From the NCBI GenBank assembly GCA_022644775.1, contig JALCHN010000001.1, positions 1-64,000 on the forward strand: a DNA stretch of 64,000 bases, written 5' to 3'. The translations under genes and the position numbers were made by a program. Numbering within the stretch: the stretch's first letter is position 1; each line of letters opens with the position of its first letter. Positions 13,536 to 24,996 of the stretch are shown here, piece by piece. Source of the stretch: Eggerthellaceae bacterium (GTDB lineage: Bacteria > Actinomycetota > Coriobacteriia > Coriobacteriales > Eggerthellaceae). The notes beneath the pieces were generated by a model, which worked only from the letters and a program-made list of their open reading frames with translations, searched no databases and had not been told where the DNA came from.

Positions 13536-14081
13536 TTAATCCTTAAACGGGAAGCCCAGGGCGTCGAACAGAGCCTTGGCGCTGCCGTCATCTTCAGCAG
13601 TGGTGACGAAGGTGATATCCATACCACGGGTGCGATCGATCTTTTCGTAGTCGATCTCGGGGAAGATGAGCTGTTCGGTGATACCGAGGGTGTAGTTACC
13701 GCGACCGTCGAAAGACGTGGACGGGATACCGCGGAAGTCGCGCACGCGCGGCAGAGCGATGGCCAGCAGGCGATCCAGGAACTCCCACATGCGGTCGCCG
13801 CGCAGGGTCACCTTGCAGCCGATCGGCTGACCGGCGCGTACGTGGAAGCCGGCGATGGACTTCTTGGCGCGGCAGATCATGGGCTGCTGGCCGGTGATCT
13901 GGCGCATGTCGGCCACGGCGGCATCGAGCAGCTTGGCGTCGCCGGAGGCAGCGCCCACGCCCATGTTCACAACGATCTTTTCCAGACGCGGAACCTGGTT
14001 GATGTTCTGGATCGACAGCTCTTTTTCGAGCTTGGAGACGATCTCGTTCTTGTACTTTTCCTTCAGACGAGGAGCAGTCAT
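13536..14081 (-). CDS. rplE: 50S ribosomal protein L5
   Basis: [25 protein letters not shown] at 14081 preferred over 14144. Confidence 0.97.
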   Translation of the reverse strand: MTAPRLKEKYKNEIVSKLEKELSIQNINQVPRLEKIVVNMGVGAASGDAKLLDAAVADMRQITGQQPMICRAKKSIAGFHVRAGQPIGCKVTLRGDRMWEFLDRLLAIALPRVRDFRGIPSTSFDGRGNYTLGITEQLIFPEIDYEKIDRTRGMDITFVTTAEDDGSAKALFDALGFPFKD

Positions 14082-14105
14082 CTTGCATTCCTTCCGATGA
14101 TTTGA

Positions 14106-14187
14106 ACGTAGGATTTCCGACCCTACGTCCCTTGCAATCTGCAAGGGTCATGGCAAAACCTGCCCGCACAGGGCGGACAGGTTTTGC
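14106..14187 (-). promoter_or_regulatory. three abutting hairpins in rplX-rplE gap (candidate leader/autoregulatory RNA)
   Basis: plus coordinates 14106-14128 (7-bp stem), 14129-14147 (8-bp stem), 14153-14187 (15-bp stem including one G-U). Confidence 0.6.
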
Positions 14188-14200
14188 AAACTAGGATACT

Positions 14201-14518
14201 TTAATCGATATCGGCGCCGCACTTCTTGCAAACGCGAATCTTCTTACCATCTTCACGCTTGATGGCAACGCGGGTCGGCTTGCCGCACTTGGGGCAGACC
14301 AGCATCACGTTGGACACGTGGATGGGAGCCTCGACGTGGGTCAGGCCGCCCTGGGGGTTGGCCTGCGTGGGATGCAGGGCCTTGGTGACCACGTTGACCT
14401 TTTCGACCACGACGCGCTCTTTCTGGGGAAGCGCACGGATCACGGTGGATTCAACGCCCTTGTCTTTACCGGCGAGGACCTTGACCTTATCGCCCTTCTT
14501 GATTTTCATCTTTGCCAT
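14201..14518 (-). CDS. rplX: 50S ribosomal protein L24
   Basis: [21 protein letters not shown]. Confidence 0.98.
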   Translation of the reverse strand: MAKMKIKKGDKVKVLAGKDKGVESTVIRALPQKERVVVEKVNVVTKALHPTQANPQGGLTHVEAPIHVSNVMLVCPKCGKPTRVAIKREDGKKIRVCKKCGADID

Positions 14519-14532
14519 TGCTCTTCCCTCCT

Positions 14533-14901
14533 CTACAGCGTTTCAGGTGCCAGAGACACGATCTTCATGTACTTCTTGTCGCGCAGCTCGCGAGCGACGG
14601 GCCCGAAGATACGGGTGCCGCGGGGCTCGCCGTTGGCATCGACCAGCACGCAGGCGTTCTGGTCGAACTTGATGTAGCTGCCGTCGGCGCGACGCACTTC
14701 CTTCTTCTCGCGAACGACCACGGCGCGGACGACTTCGCCCTTCTTCACCTGACCGCTGGGAATCGCTTCTTGCACGGCGCAGATGATAACGTCGCCAAGA
14801 CCCGCGTAACGGCGCTTGGAGCCGCCCAGGACCTTGATGCAACGCACCTTGCGCGCGCCGGAGTTGTCGGCCACCGCGAGCATGGTTTGCATTTGAATCA
14901 T
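14533..14901 (-). CDS. rplN: 50S ribosomal protein L14
   Basis: [31 protein letters not shown]. Confidence 0.98.
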   Translation of the reverse strand: MIQMQTMLAVADNSGARKVRCIKVLGGSKRRYAGLGDVIICAVQEAIPSGQVKKGEVVRAVVVREKKEVRRADGSYIKFDQNACVLVDANGEPRGTRIFGPVARELRDKKYMKIVSLAPETL

Positions 14902-14938
14902 TGCTTAAACCTTCCTTACGAATAGTCTTGCGAGAAGA

Positions 14939-15199
14939 CTATTTGGCCTTTTCCACGATCTCGATGAGGCGCCAGCGCTTCATCTTCGACAGAGGACGGG
15001 TTTCCATGATGCGGACGGTATCGCCGACGCCGGCTTCGTTGTTCTCGTCATGCGCATGGAACTTCTTCGTGGTGGTGATCATCTTGCCGTAAACGGGGTG
15101 CGGCTTGCGCTCGCGGACCGTCACGACGATGGTCTTGTCGCCAGAATTGCTCGTCACGATGCCCTGGCGAACTTTGCGAGAGTTGCGTTCTTCGCTCAT
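14939..15199 (-). CDS. rpsQ: 30S ribosomal protein S17
   Basis: [29 protein letters not shown]. Confidence 0.97.
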   Translation of the reverse strand: MSEERNSRKVRQGIVTSNSGDKTIVVTVRERKPHPVYGKMITTTKKFHAHDENNEAGVGDTVRIMETRPLSKMKRWRLIEIVEKAK

Positions 15200-15228
15200 T
15201 CTTCTCTCAAATCCTTTCAGTTCGCGCT

Positions 15229-15423
15229 CTACGCAGAGAGCTCACGGGCACGCATCTCGGTCTGGATGCGGGCGATGTCCTTCTTGACCTGCTTCACACG
15301 GGCCGTGTTGTCGAGCTGGCTCGTAGCCATCTGGAAGCGCAGGTTGAACAGCTCGGCACGAGCTTCCTTCAGCTTGGCCTGCAAATCGTCGGCGGAAAGT
15401 TCGCGGATTTCACTTGCCTTCAT
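15229..15423 (-). CDS. rpmC: 50S ribosomal protein L29
   Basis: [39 protein letters not shown]; start overlaps rplP stop by one base. Confidence 0.97.
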   Translation of the reverse strand: MKASEIRELSADDLQAKLKEARAELFNLRFQMATSQLDNTARVKQVKKDIARIQTEMRARELSA

Positions 15424-15845
15424 TATTCCTGGCCCTCCGTTTCCTTCGTGACGATCTTGCACTTGATCGGAAGCTTGTTGATAGCGAGGCGCAGAGCTTC
15501 CTTGGCGGTCGCTTCGTCGACGCCGCCGACCTCGAACATGATGCGGCCGGGCTTGACAACGGCGACCCAACCTTCGGGGTTGCCCTTACCGGAACCCATG
15601 CGGGTTTCGGCCGGCTTGTTGGTGATCGGCTTGTCGGGGAAGATCGTGATCCAGACCTTGCCGCCGCGCTTGAGGTAACGGGTGATGGCCACACGAGCGG
15701 CCTCGATCTGGCGGTTGGTGATCCAGTGGGCTTCGAGAGCCTGGATGCCGTACTCGCCGTAGTTCAGACGCGTACCGCCCTTTGCATGGCCCTTCATGGA
15801 GCCACGCTGCACCTTACGATGCTTTACACGCTTAGGTACGAGCAT
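15423..15845 (-). CDS. rplP: 50S ribosomal protein L16
   Basis: [25 protein letters not shown]. Confidence 0.98.
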   Translation of the reverse strand: MLVPKRVKHRKVQRGSMKGHAKGGTRLNYGEYGIQALEAHWITNRQIEAARVAITRYLKRGGKVWITIFPDKPITNKPAETRMGSGKGNPEGWVAVVKPGRIMFEVGGVDEATAKEALRLAINKLPIKCKIVTKETEGQE

Positions 15846-16553
<708 letters not shown>

Positions 16554-16556
16554 GTG

Positions 16557-16901
16557 TTATGCCTCCTCTCGGGTGGAAACGATGATAGTGATGTGGCTCG
16601 TGCGCTTGCGGATGCGAGCCGCGGCGCCCTTGGCGCGCGGACGGATGCGCTTGAGCGTGGGGCCCTCGTCGACGAACGCGGCCTTGACGACCAGGTTGTT
16701 GCCGTTGAGGTGCTCGTTGTGCTCAGCGTTGGCAACCGCGGAATTGAGCGTCTTCTCGACGGTTTCGGCGATAGCGCGGTTGGTGAACGCGAGGATCTCG
16801 CGGGCCTGCACGACGGACTTGCCGCGAATCTGATCGACTACGATACGGGCCTTGCGAGGAGAGACGCGTACGTAACGAGCAACAGCTTTAGCTTCTGCCA
16901 T
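16557..16901 (-). CDS. rplV: 50S ribosomal protein L22
   Basis: [27 protein letters not shown] (start could also be 16910). Confidence 0.97.
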   Translation of the reverse strand: MAEAKAVARYVRVSPRKARIVVDQIRGKSVVQAREILAFTNRAIAETVEKTLNSAVANAEHNEHLNGNNLVVKAAFVDEGPTLKRIRPRAKGAAARIRKRTSHITIIVSTREEA

Positions 16902-16920
16902 TGTGTTCAACTCTCCTTAC

Positions 16921-17187
16921 TTATTTATCTTTGCGGGCATGGCCCTTGAAGGTGCGGGACGGGGCGAATTCGCCGAGCTTATGGCCGACCATGGATTCGG
17001 TGATGTAGACCGGCACATGCTTGCGACCATCGTGAACGGCGATCGTGTGACCCACCATTTCGGGGAAGATCGTGCTGGAACGAGACCAGGTCTTCACGAC
17101 ATCCTTGGTGCCTGCTTCATTCATTGCGTCGATGCGCTGAAGAAGGCGCGGTTCCACAAAGGGACCCTTTTTCAAACTTCTGCTCAC
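16921..17187 (-). CDS. rpsS: 30S ribosomal protein S19
   Basis: [24 protein letters not shown]. Confidence 0.98.
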   Translation of the reverse strand: MSRSLKKGPFVEPRLLQRIDAMNEAGTKDVVKTWSRSSTIFPEMVGHTIAVHDGRKHVPVYITESMVGHKLGEFAPSRTFKGHARKDK

Positions 17188-17209
17188 ATTTACTCCTTAT
17201 GCGCTCAGG

Positions 17210-18040
17210 CTACTTCTTGCGACGACGAATGATCAGGCGACTCGAAGGCTTCTTCGGGTTGCGGGTGCGATGGCCCTTGGTAGGCACGCCCCACGGAGAA
17301 ACGGGATGACGACCGGAGGTCTTGTTCTTGCCTTCGCCACCGCCATGGGGATGGTCGACCGGGTTCATAACAGTACCGCGGACGGTCGGACGGACGCCCA
17401 TCCAACGCTTGCGGCCGGCCTTGCCGATCTTGATGTTGGAGTGCTCGGCATTGCCCACTTCGCCGATCGTGGCGCGGCAGGTGACGAGCACGCGGCGCAT
17501 TTCGGAAGACGGCATGCGCAGAATCGCGTACTTGCCTTCCTTGCCCATCAGCTGGATGCTCGTGCCGGCGGAGCGGGCGATCGCAGCGCCCTTGCCCGGC
17601 TGGAGCTCGACGGCATGGATGAGCGTACCGACGGGGATGGAGGACAGCGGCAGAGCGTTGCCCGGCTTGATATCGGCATCAGGACCGGAGACGACGGTGT
17701 CGCCGACCTTGAGGCCGCGAGGATACAGGATGTAGCGCTTCTCGCCATCGGCGTAGTGCAGAAGCGCGATGCGCGCGCTACGGTTCGGGTCGTATTCGAC
17801 CGTGGCAACCTTGGCGGGCACGCCGTCCTTGTTGCGCTTGAAGTCGATGATACGGTAACGACGCTTGGCGCCGCCGCCCTGATGACGCGTCGTGATGCGA
17901 CCGTAGTTGTTGCGGCCTGCCTTCTTCGGCAGAGGCGTGAGCAACGACTTCTCCGGCTTGTCGCAGGTGATTTCCGCGAAGTCGGAAACCGTCTGGAAGC
18001 GACGACCGGGGCTGGTCGGCTTGAACTGCTTGACTCCCAT
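17210..18040 (-). CDS. rplB: 50S ribosomal protein L2
   Basis: [34 protein letters not shown]. Confidence 0.98.
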   Translation of the reverse strand: MGVKQFKPTSPGRRFQTVSDFAEITCDKPEKSLLTPLPKKAGRNNYGRITTRHQGGGAKRRYRIIDFKRNKDGVPAKVATVEYDPNRSARIALLHYADGEKRYILYPRGLKVGDTVVSGPDADIKPGNALPLSSIPVGTLIHAVELQPGKGAAIARSAGTSIQLMGKEGKYAILRMPSSEMRRVLVTCRATIGEVGNAEHSNIKIGKAGRKRWMGVRPTVRGTVMNPVDHPHGGGEGKNKTSGRHPVSPWGVPTKGHRTRNPKKPSSRLIIRRRKK

Positions 18041-18120
18041 TCAAATTCCTTTCTGTCTCTGTGGCTTCCGATCGCCGCTTAACCGTGGCCGGGAGAACCT
18101 CGGTTTACGACTCCGGTTGA

Positions 18121-18150
18121 ACCACGCGCCCGGGTGTATCCATAACCCAT
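18121..18150 (-). promoter_or_regulatory. motif copy 1 upstream of rplB
   Basis: minus strand ATGGGTTATGGATACACCCGGGCGCGTGG, near-identical to the copy upstream of rpsL. Confidence 0.6.
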
Positions 18151-18166
18151 TTAGACGCAGAAAAGA

Positions 18167-18195
18167 ATTATATCCACTTGGGGGTAGACAAACAA
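18167..18195 (-). promoter_or_regulatory. candidate promoter for the rplB unit
   Basis: minus strand TTGTTT-17 bp-TATAAT. Confidence 0.55.
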
Positions 18196-18269
18196 GGGAA
18201 TTTGAGCTTTCGCCGATCGCCCATACAACACCCACAATTAGCCCGGTGCCGCAGAGTATGATACCACCT

Positions 18270-19745
18270 ATGGAAAATTCCTCCCCCGCAAAGAACGATT
18301 CGCGCGCCGCCGACGCGCACCGCCTTGGCCCCGAAGCTCTGGGCGCCGAGGATCTGCGCGTATTCGAGGAGATCGAGGCCTGGCGCAAGGGCGAGAGCAC
18401 CGCCGACGACGAGAAGATGAAGGCGGCCTACCACGTGGACAAGGAGCTCGCCTTCCGCGACTCCTACCAACCGCCCCACCCCACCATCCTGATTCTTCAT
18501 GCCTCGGTGGGGTCGGGCCACCGCAGCGCGGCGATCGCCATCGCCCAGGAGCTCTGCGACCTGCGCGACCGCCAGCTGCCCGCCTTCCCCGACGGCCGCC
18601 CGCTCGACCCCGGCACGCGCGTGGTCGTATCCGACATCTTGGCCTGGGGCGACCACGTCTTCGACGGCAACAAGACCGCGACAAGTTTCACGGGCAAAAC
18701 GCGCCCCCTCTACGACCTCACCTGGCGCTACACCTTCACGGGCCGGGCTCTGTGGGGACAGGGGACCTTCCTTAACTACGTCATGTGGCGCAAGTTCACC
18801 CGCTACATCGGCCACATCAAGCCGCTCGCCGTAATCGCCACCCACATCATGGGAGCCAACATGGCCGCCGGCGCGCGCACGATCTGCAAGCAGAGCTACC
18901 CGCTCGTCTGCGTGCCCACCGACTACGAAACGGAAGGCCTGTGGCCCCACAAGGCCGCCGACGTCTTCTGCGTGGGCAACGAATCGATGGCCGAGACTCT
19001 GCGCGCCCGCCACATCGCCGACGAGAGGATCCGCATCACCGGCATCCCCACGCGCATCGATTTCCGCCGCTCCTACGACACCGCCCAGGTGCGCGAGCGC
19101 TTCGGCCTGCCCGCCGACAAGAAGATCGTGCTCGCGTTAGCCGGCGCCACCCTCCCCCAGCCCTACGTGATCTTCCGCCAGACGCTCGAGACGGTGATCC
19201 CCGCGTTCGCCGACCATCCCGACCTGCACCTGGTCATGGTCTGCGGCAAGGATGCCGACTACACGGCCCACGTGCGGGACCTGTGCGCAGAGCACGGGCT
19301 TGCAAACGTCACCGTGCTCGAGTACGTGAACGGCATGGCCTCCCTCATGGCCGCAAGCGACGTGATCGTCACGAAATCGGGAGGGCTCACCGTGACCGAA
19401 TGCCTCGTGTCGAGTACGCCGATGATCTTGGTGGGGCGCGCCTACGGCCAGGAGAAGGTCAACGTCAACATGCTCACCAACGCCGGTGCCGCCATCCACG
19501 TGACGACGGCCCGCGAGCTCGTCAGCCAGATCGACCTCATCGACCGCCACCCCGAGCGCCTGTCGTCGATGGTGGTCAACGCCAACCTCCTGCGCCGCCC
19601 CAACGCCGCCCACGACATCGCCCGGACCACCCTTGAGCTCACCGCTCTGCCCGCCGACAAGGTGCAGCACGTGGTCGTGACCAAGAAGCTGGCCTGGACC
19701 CTCTTCAACTTCTACTGGGGCGACAAGCCCGCCCACATCCGCTAA
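18270..19745 (+). CDS. glycosyltransferase family 28 / diacylglycerol glucosyltransferase (MGDG synthase-like)
   Basis: ILILHASVGSGHRSAAIAIAQEL N-terminal motif; C-terminal KSGGLTVTECLVSSTPMILVGRAYGQEKVN; lies between rplB and rplW on the opposite strand. Confidence 0.85.
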   Translation: MENSSPAKNDSRAADAHRLGPEALGAEDLRVFEEIEAWRKGESTADDEKMKAAYHVDKELAFRDSYQPPHPTILILHASVGSGHRSAAIAIAQELCDLRDRQLPAFPDGRPLDPGTRVVVSDILAWGDHVFDGNKTATSFTGKTRPLYDLTWRYTFTGRALWGQGTFLNYVMWRKFTRYIGHIKPLAVIATHIMGANMAAGARTICKQSYPLVCVPTDYETEGLWPHKAADVFCVGNESMAETLRARHIADERIRITGIPTRIDFRRSYDTAQVRERFGLPADKKIVLALAGATLPQPYVIFRQTLETVIPAFADHPDLHLVMVCGKDADYTAHVRDLCAEHGLANVTVLEYVNGMASLMAASDVIVTKSGGLTVTECLVSSTPMILVGRAYGQEKVNVNMLTNAGAAIHVTTARELVSQIDLIDRHPERLSSMVVNANLLRRPNAAHDIARTTLELTALPADKVQHVVVTKKLAWTLFNFYWGDKPAHIR

Positions 19746-19794
19746 CCACAGCCAGCCCCTCTCGCGGGCAGCCCGCAGAGCGCCGCCGCACGGC

Positions 19795-19886
19795 CCCGTA
19801 CCCCAAGAGGGCCGGGGCCTTTTTGTATGGGCGCCCAGCCCCGGCCCCCATACAAAAAGGCCCGCTGCACGGGGCAGCGGGCCTTA
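19795..19886. terminator. convergent terminator block between the glycosyltransferase gene and rplW
   Basis: GGCCCCG...CGGGGCC TTTTTG (plus) and AAGGCCCGCTGC acggg GCAGCGGGCCTT read as minus terminator with TTTTTG; contains 16-bp perfect inverted repeat 19816-19831/19847-19862. Confidence 0.75.
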
Positions 19887-19908
19887 CGCGATTCAGAAGG
19901 GAATCGTC

Positions 19909-20196
19909 TTAGTTGGCGGCGAACAGCTCGATGGAGTCGCCTTCCGCCAGCGTCACCATAGCCTTCTTCCAGCTACGGGTCTTGCCGACGCTCGTGCGCA
20001 CGCGCTTGGGCTTCGGCTTGACGTTCAAGGTGTTCACCTTGACGACCTTGACGTCGAAGAGCTCTTCGACGGCCTTGGCGATTTCGACCTTGTTCGAGGT
20101 CTTGGCCACTTCGAAGGTGTAGACGTTGTCGGCCATACGGTCATAGCTATGCTCAGAGATGACCGGACGGATGATCACTTCGCGAGGATCCTTCAT
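19909..20196 (-). CDS. rplW: 50S ribosomal protein L23
   Basis: MKDPREVIIRPVISEHSYDRMADNVYTFEV. Confidence 0.98.
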   Translation of the reverse strand: MKDPREVIIRPVISEHSYDRMADNVYTFEVAKTSNKVEIAKAVEELFDVKVVKVNTLNVKPKPKRVRTSVGKTRSWKKAMVTLAEGDSIELFAAN

Positions 20197-20820
20197 TTAT
20201 GCGAGCACCTCCTCGATGCGGGCCAGGGCGTCGGCGGTGAAGACGAGCGCCTTGTTGTTAATCAAATCGTACGCGTTGGATTCCGCCACGGGGATGATTT
20301 CCACGCCCGGGATGTTGCGGAAGGACAGGTACGCGTTCACGTCGTCGTTGGCAACGACGACGGTCGTGCGGCCTTCGATGCCCAGAGCCTTGAGGACCGC
20401 CACGGCGTCCTTGGTCTTCGGGGCTTCAAAGCCGAAGGTGTCGACCACGTAGAGCTCGCCGTCGGCAAGCTTGGCGGACAGGGCGCTGCGCATGGCCAGC
20501 TTCACGACCTTGTTGTTCACGCGGTAGGCGTAGGAACGGTTGTGAGGACCGAACACGGTCGCGCCGCCGACCCAGTGGGGTGCGCGGATAGAGCCCTGGC
20601 GCGCATGGCCGGTGCCCTTCTGGCGCCACGGCTTCTTGCCGCCGCCACGGACTTCGCTGCGGGTACGGGTCTCGTGAGAGCCCTGACGCCACGACGCACG
20701 CTGAGCACGAACGACTTCGTGCATCACGTGAATGTTCGGCTCGATACCGAACACGTCGGCGTTGAGGTCGCGCGATTCGACCTTCTCGCCGCTGGCGTTC
20801 TTCACTTCGATATTTGCCAT
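20197..20820 (-). CDS. rplD: 50S ribosomal protein L4
   Basis: [41 protein letters not shown]. Confidence 0.98.
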   Translation of the reverse strand: MANIEVKNASGEKVESRDLNADVFGIEPNIHVMHEVVRAQRASWRQGSHETRTRSEVRGGGKKPWRQKGTGHARQGSIRAPHWVGGATVFGPHNRSYAYRVNNKVVKLAMRSALSAKLADGELYVVDTFGFEAPKTKDAVAVLKALGIEGRTTVVVANDDVNAYLSFRNIPGVEIIPVAESNAYDLINNKALVFTADALARIEEVLA

Positions 20821-20844
20821 AATCTTTTAAACTCCTCGGGGTTC

Positions 20845-21465
20845 TTACGCCATGCGGATGCGCACGGTGGCGTTCTTGCCGCCCGGCAGCGCACCCTTGA
20901 TCAGGATGAGGTTCTGCTCTTCGTCCACGCGAACCACTTCCAGGTTCTTCACCGTGACGGTGTCGACGCCCATGTGGCCCGGGAGACGCATGCCCTTGAA
21001 CACGCGGGAAGGCGTAGCGCACATGCCGACCGAACCCGGAGCGCGATGGAAGTGCGCACCGTGGCCGCCAGGGCCGCCCTGGAAGCCGTAGCGGCGCATA
21101 ACGCCCGCGAAGCCCTTGCCCTTGGACGTACCGGTGACGTCGACGAGCTTGGTGTCGGCGAAGTTGGCAACGGTGACCGTGTCGCCGGGCTTGTAGTCGG
21201 CGGCGTTGTCGACGCGCACCTCGCGGAGGTGGCGGACCGGCTCGACGCCCTGCTTGGCGAAGTGACCGGCCATGGGCTTGTTCACCTTAGCGGGCTTGAT
21301 CGCGCCGAAGCCCAGCTGCACGGCTTCGTAGCCGTCGGATTCAGCGGTCTTCACCTGGCAGATCGTGTTGGGCTCGGCCTGAACGACGGTCACGGGGACC
21401 ATGTTGTCGTTCTCGTCGAACACCTGGGTCATGCCCAGCTTGGTGCCGTAGATAGCGTTAATCAT
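20845..21465 (-). CDS. rplC: 50S ribosomal protein L3
   Basis: MINAIYGTKLGMTQVFDENDNMVPVTVV. Confidence 0.98.
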   Translation of the reverse strand: MINAIYGTKLGMTQVFDENDNMVPVTVVQAEPNTICQVKTAESDGYEAVQLGFGAIKPAKVNKPMAGHFAKQGVEPVRHLREVRVDNAADYKPGDTVTVANFADTKLVDVTGTSKGKGFAGVMRRYGFQGGPGGHGAHFHRAPGSVGMCATPSRVFKGMRLPGHMGVDTVTVKNLEVVRVDEEQNLILIKGALPGGKNATVRIRMA

Positions 21466-21478
21466 TCAATACCCTCCC

Positions 21479-21787
21479 CTAGAGCTTGATTTCGATGTCG
21501 ACGCCAGCGGGAAGGTCCAGACGCATCAGCGAATCGACCGTGTTGGGGGTCGGCTCGAGGATGTCGATCAGGCGCTTGTGCGTGCGCATTTCGAACTGTT
21601 CACGAGAGTCCTTGTCCACGTGCGGGCCCTTCACAACAGTGAACATGTTGCGTTCGGTCGGCAGGGGGATAGGACCGGAAACCTTGGCACCGGTCTTCTG
21701 GGCGGTGTCGACGATGAGCTTGGTGGACTGATCCACGATCTCATGGTCGTAGCCCTTCAGGCGGATGCGAATCTTTTGATTTGCCAC
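21479..21787 (-). CDS. rpsJ: 30S ribosomal protein S10
   Basis: [42 protein letters not shown]. Confidence 0.98.
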   Translation of the reverse strand: MANQKIRIRLKGYDHEIVDQSTKLIVDTAQKTGAKVSGPIPLPTERNMFTVVKGPHVDKDSREQFEMRTHKRLIDILEPTPNTVDSLMRLDLPAGVDIEIKL

Positions 21788-21834
21788 TTTTGTATTCCTC
21801 CGTATAGAAGCGTTGCGCTTACACCCGTGCGGGC

Positions 21835-23943
21835 TTAGGCGTTGCCGCCAGCCTTGCTGATGATTTCGTCTGCCACGTTCTTGGGCACCTGCTCGTACTC
21901 GTCGAACTGCATCGTGTACGAAGCACGGCCCTGCGTGCCGCTGCGAAGGTCGGTCGCGTAACCGAACATTTCGCTCAGAGGCACCTTGGCCTTGATGATC
22001 TTGGCGTTGCCACGGTCGCCCATGCCCTGGATCTGGCCACGGCGGCTCGACAGGTTGCCCATGACGTCGCCCATGTACTCTTCAGGCGTTTCGACTTCGA
22101 CGGACATGACGGGCTCGAGGATGACCGGAGCGGCCTTCTTGAGCGCGTTCTTGACGGCCATGGAGCCGGCGACCTTGAAGGCGGCTTCAGAGGAGTCGAC
22201 TTCGTGATAGGAGCCGTCGATGAGCTCGACGCGGACGTCGACGACCGGGTAGCCGGCCAGCACGCCGTTGTTGAGGGCTTCCTGGATGCCCTTGTCGACC
22301 GAGGGGATGTATTCCTTGGGAATAGCGCCGCCCACGATCTTGTTCTCGAACTCGTAGCCCTTGCCCGTTTCGTTCGGGTAGAGGTTGATGACGGCGTCGC
22401 CGTACTGGCCGCGGCCGCCGGACTGGCGGACGAACTTGCCCTGCACGTTTTCGGCCGGCTTCGTGGCGGTTTCGCGGTAGGCGACCTGGGGCTTGCCAAC
22501 GTTGGCATCGACCTTGAACTCGCGCAGCAGGCGGTCAACGATGATTTCCAGATGCAGCTCGCCCATGCCGGCGATGATGGTCTGGCCCGTTTCCTCGTTG
22601 GTGTGCACGCGGAAGGTCGGGTCCTCTTCGGCCAGCTTCTGCAGACCCACGCTCATCTTGTCCTGCTCGGCCTTGGTCTTAGGCTCGATGGCGACGTCGA
22701 TAACCGGGTCGGGGAATTCCATCGATTCGAGGACGATCGGATGATCGGGGTCGCACAGGGTATCGCCGGTGGTCGTGTTCTTCAGGCCCACGACGGCGAC
22801 GATGTCGCCGGCGGAGCACTTGTCGACGTCCTGGCGCTGGTTGGAGTTCATCTCGAGCAGACGGCCGATGCGCTCTTTCTTGTCCTTCGTGGCGTTCTGC
22901 ACGTAGGAGCCCGCTTCGAGCGTGCCGGAGTAGACGCGCAGGTAGGTGAGCTTGCCGACGAAGGGGTCGGTCATGATCTTGAAGGCCAGAGCGGCGAAGG
23001 GCGCCTTGGGATCGGAAGGACGGTTGTCCTCTTCGCCCGTTTCGGGGTTGGTGCCCTCGATAGGCGGCACGTCGACGGGGCTCGGCAGGTAGTCGACGAC
23101 GGCGTCGAGGAGTTCCTGCACGCCCTTGTTCTTGTAGGCGGAGCCCACGAACACGGGGTTGAGCTTGTTGGCGATAACGCCCTTGCGGATGGCGGCCTTG
23201 AGTTCGTCGACGGTGACTTCCTCGTCCATGAGGACCTTCTCCATCAGGTCGTCGTCGCAGTCAGCGGCGGCTTCCACGAGCTCGGTATGAAGCTTTTCGG
23301 CTTCGTCCTTGAACTCGGCGGGGATTTCGTCCATGGCTTCGGGGTAGGTCATGCCCTTGTCGTCGGCCTTGAAGTCCCAGGCGGTCATCGTCACGAGGTC
23401 GATGTTGCCCCAGAAGTTGTCCTCAGCGCCCATGGGCAGCTGAGCGGCAACGGCCTTGGCGCCCAGACGGTCGCGCATCGTGTCGATGGCGTGCATGAAG
23501 TCGGCGCCCACGCGGTCGTACTTGTTGATGAAGGCGATGCGGGGGACGTTGTAGCGCACGGCCTGGCGCCACACGGTTTCGGACTGCGGCTGCACGCCGG
23601 CGACGGCGTCGAAGACGGCCACAGCGCCGTCGAGCACGCGCAGGGAGCGCTCGACTTCAGCGGTGAAGTCGACGTGGCCCGGGGTGTCGATGATCTGAAT
23701 GCGGTACTGCTGACCGTCCTTGTCCCAGTAGCAGGTCGTGGCGGCGGAGGTGATCGTTACGCCGCGTTCCTGTTCCTGGACCATCCAGTCCATGGTGGCA
23801 GCGCCATCGTGGACCTCGCCGATCTTGTGCGTCTTGCCCGTGTAGTACAGGATGCGCTCGGTCGTGGTGGTCTTACCGGCGTCGATGTGAGCCATGATGC
23901 CGATATTGCGGGTATGGTCGAGACCAGCTTTCTTCGTAGCCAT
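21835..23943 (-). CDS. fusA: elongation factor G
   Basis: [25 protein letters not shown]; full-length 702 aa. Confidence 0.99.
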   Translation of the reverse strand: MATKKAGLDHTRNIGIMAHIDAGKTTTTERILYYTGKTHKIGEVHDGAATMDWMVQEQERGVTITSAATTCYWDKDGQQYRIQIIDTPGHVDFTAEVERSLRVLDGAVAVFDAVAGVQPQSETVWRQAVRYNVPRIAFINKYDRVGADFMHAIDTMRDRLGAKAVAAQLPMGAEDNFWGNIDLVTMTAWDFKADDKGMTYPEAMDEIPAEFKDEAEKLHTELVEAAADCDDDLMEKVLMDEEVTVDELKAAIRKGVIANKLNPVFVGSAYKNKGVQELLDAVVDYLPSPVDVPPIEGTNPETGEEDNRPSDPKAPFAALAFKIMTDPFVGKLTYLRVYSGTLEAGSYVQNATKDKKERIGRLLEMNSNQRQDVDKCSAGDIVAVVGLKNTTTGDTLCDPDHPIVLESMEFPDPVIDVAIEPKTKAEQDKMSVGLQKLAEEDPTFRVHTNEETGQTIIAGMGELHLEIIVDRLLREFKVDANVGKPQVAYRETATKPAENVQGKFVRQSGGRGQYGDAVINLYPNETGKGYEFENKIVGGAIPKEYIPSVDKGIQEALNNGVLAGYPVVDVRVELIDGSYHEVDSSEAAFKVAGSMAVKNALKKAAPVILEPVMSVEVETPEEYMGDVMGNLSSRRGQIQGMGDRGNAKIIKAKVPLSEMFGYATDLRSGTQGRASYTMQFDEYEQVPKNVADEIISKAGGNA

Positions 23944-23954
23944 TCTAGAGCCCC

Positions 23955-24425
23955 TTAGAATCGGTAGTGCGAGAACGCACGGTTGGATTCAGCCATCTTG
24001 TACAGGTCTTCGCGACGCTTCACGGACGCGCCCTGGTTTTCGGCGGCATCCATGATTTCGGCGGCGAGGCGCTGCTTCATCGTGTGCTCTTTGCGGGAAC
24101 GGGAGAAGTCGACGATCCAGCGGATGGCCAGCGTGGTGGCACGGCGGGAGTTGACCTCCATCGGCACCTGGTAGGTGGCGCCGCCGACACGCTTCGGCTT
24201 GACTTCGAGGGTCGGGCGGACGTTGTCCATGGCCTTCTTGAAGACGGCCAGGGGATCGTCGCCGGTCTTTTCGGCCACGATGTCGAACGCACCGTAGACG
24301 ATGCCCTCGGCGGTGGACTTCTTACCGTCCAGGAGCACCTTGTTGATCAGCTGGGTGACCAGTCGGTTGTTATACACTGCATCCGCCTGTACTTCACGGC
24401 GGCTTGCTGCTGCACGACGCGGCAT
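23955..24425 (-). CDS. rpsG: 30S ribosomal protein S7
   Basis: [44 protein letters not shown]. Confidence 0.98.
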   Translation of the reverse strand: MPRRAAASRREVQADAVYNNRLVTQLINKVLLDGKKSTAEGIVYGAFDIVAEKTGDDPLAVFKKAMDNVRPTLEVKPKRVGGATYQVPMEVNSRRATTLAIRWIVDFSRSRKEHTMKQRLAAEIMDAAENQGASVKRREDLYKMAESNRAFSHYRF

Positions 24426-24464
24426 GTAACTTCCTTTCGTTAACTAATTACTAAACGGAGGTGC

Positions 24465-24839
24465 TTATTTCTTCGGCTTCTTCGCGCCGTAACGGCTGCG
24501 CGCCTGCATACGGCCGTCGACCGCAGCGCAGTCGAGCGCCGCGCGGATGACCTTGTAACGCACACCGGGGAGGTCCTTCACACGACCGCCGCGGATGAGC
24601 ACCATGGAGTGCTCCTGAAGGTTGTGGCCTTCGCCGGGGATGTAGCAGGTGACTTCCATGCCGTTCACCAGACGGACACGGGCGACCTTGCGCAGTGCCG
24701 AGTTAGGTTTCTTAGGCGTCGTGGTGAACACGCGCGTGCACACGCCGCGCTTCTGAGGATTGCCCTGCAGCGCAGGGGTCTTCTTCTTTGCTTCCTGGTC
24801 GTGGCGGCCCTTGCGGACCAGCTGGTTGATAGTAGGCAA
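24465..24839 (-). CDS. rpsL: 30S ribosomal protein S12
   Basis: [12 protein letters not shown]...[36 protein letters not shown]. Confidence 0.99.
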   Translation of the reverse strand: MPTINQLVRKGRHDQEAKKKTPALQGNPQKRGVCTRVFTTTPKKPNSALRKVARVRLVNGMEVTCYIPGEGHNLQEHSMVLIRGGRVKDLPGVRYKVIRAALDCAAVDGRMQARSRYGAKKPKK

Positions 24840-24938
24840 ATCTCACTCCTTTTGTTTCGAGACTCGCGCGCGAGGCCCGCGCGCGACGTCGTTGCCTTTC
24901 ATGTTCGAGTGCGTTCAGCTGTTACGCACACGAAAAGA

Positions 24939-24955
24939 CACCCCCAGCGGGGGTG
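24939..24955 (-). promoter_or_regulatory. 5'-leader hairpin of rpsL (attenuator-like or 5' stabiliser)
   Basis: minus strand CACCCCC gct GGGGGTG followed by TCTTTTC, just after the proximal promoter. Confidence 0.5.
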
Positions 24956-24964
24956 CGTTTGGGT

Positions 24965-24993
24965 ACTTTATCAGCCGCCCTAGGGCCTGTCAA
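24965..24993 (-). promoter_or_regulatory. rpsL proximal promoter
   Basis: minus strand TTGACA-17 bp-TAAAGT. Confidence 0.75.
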
Positions 24994-24996
24994 ACG

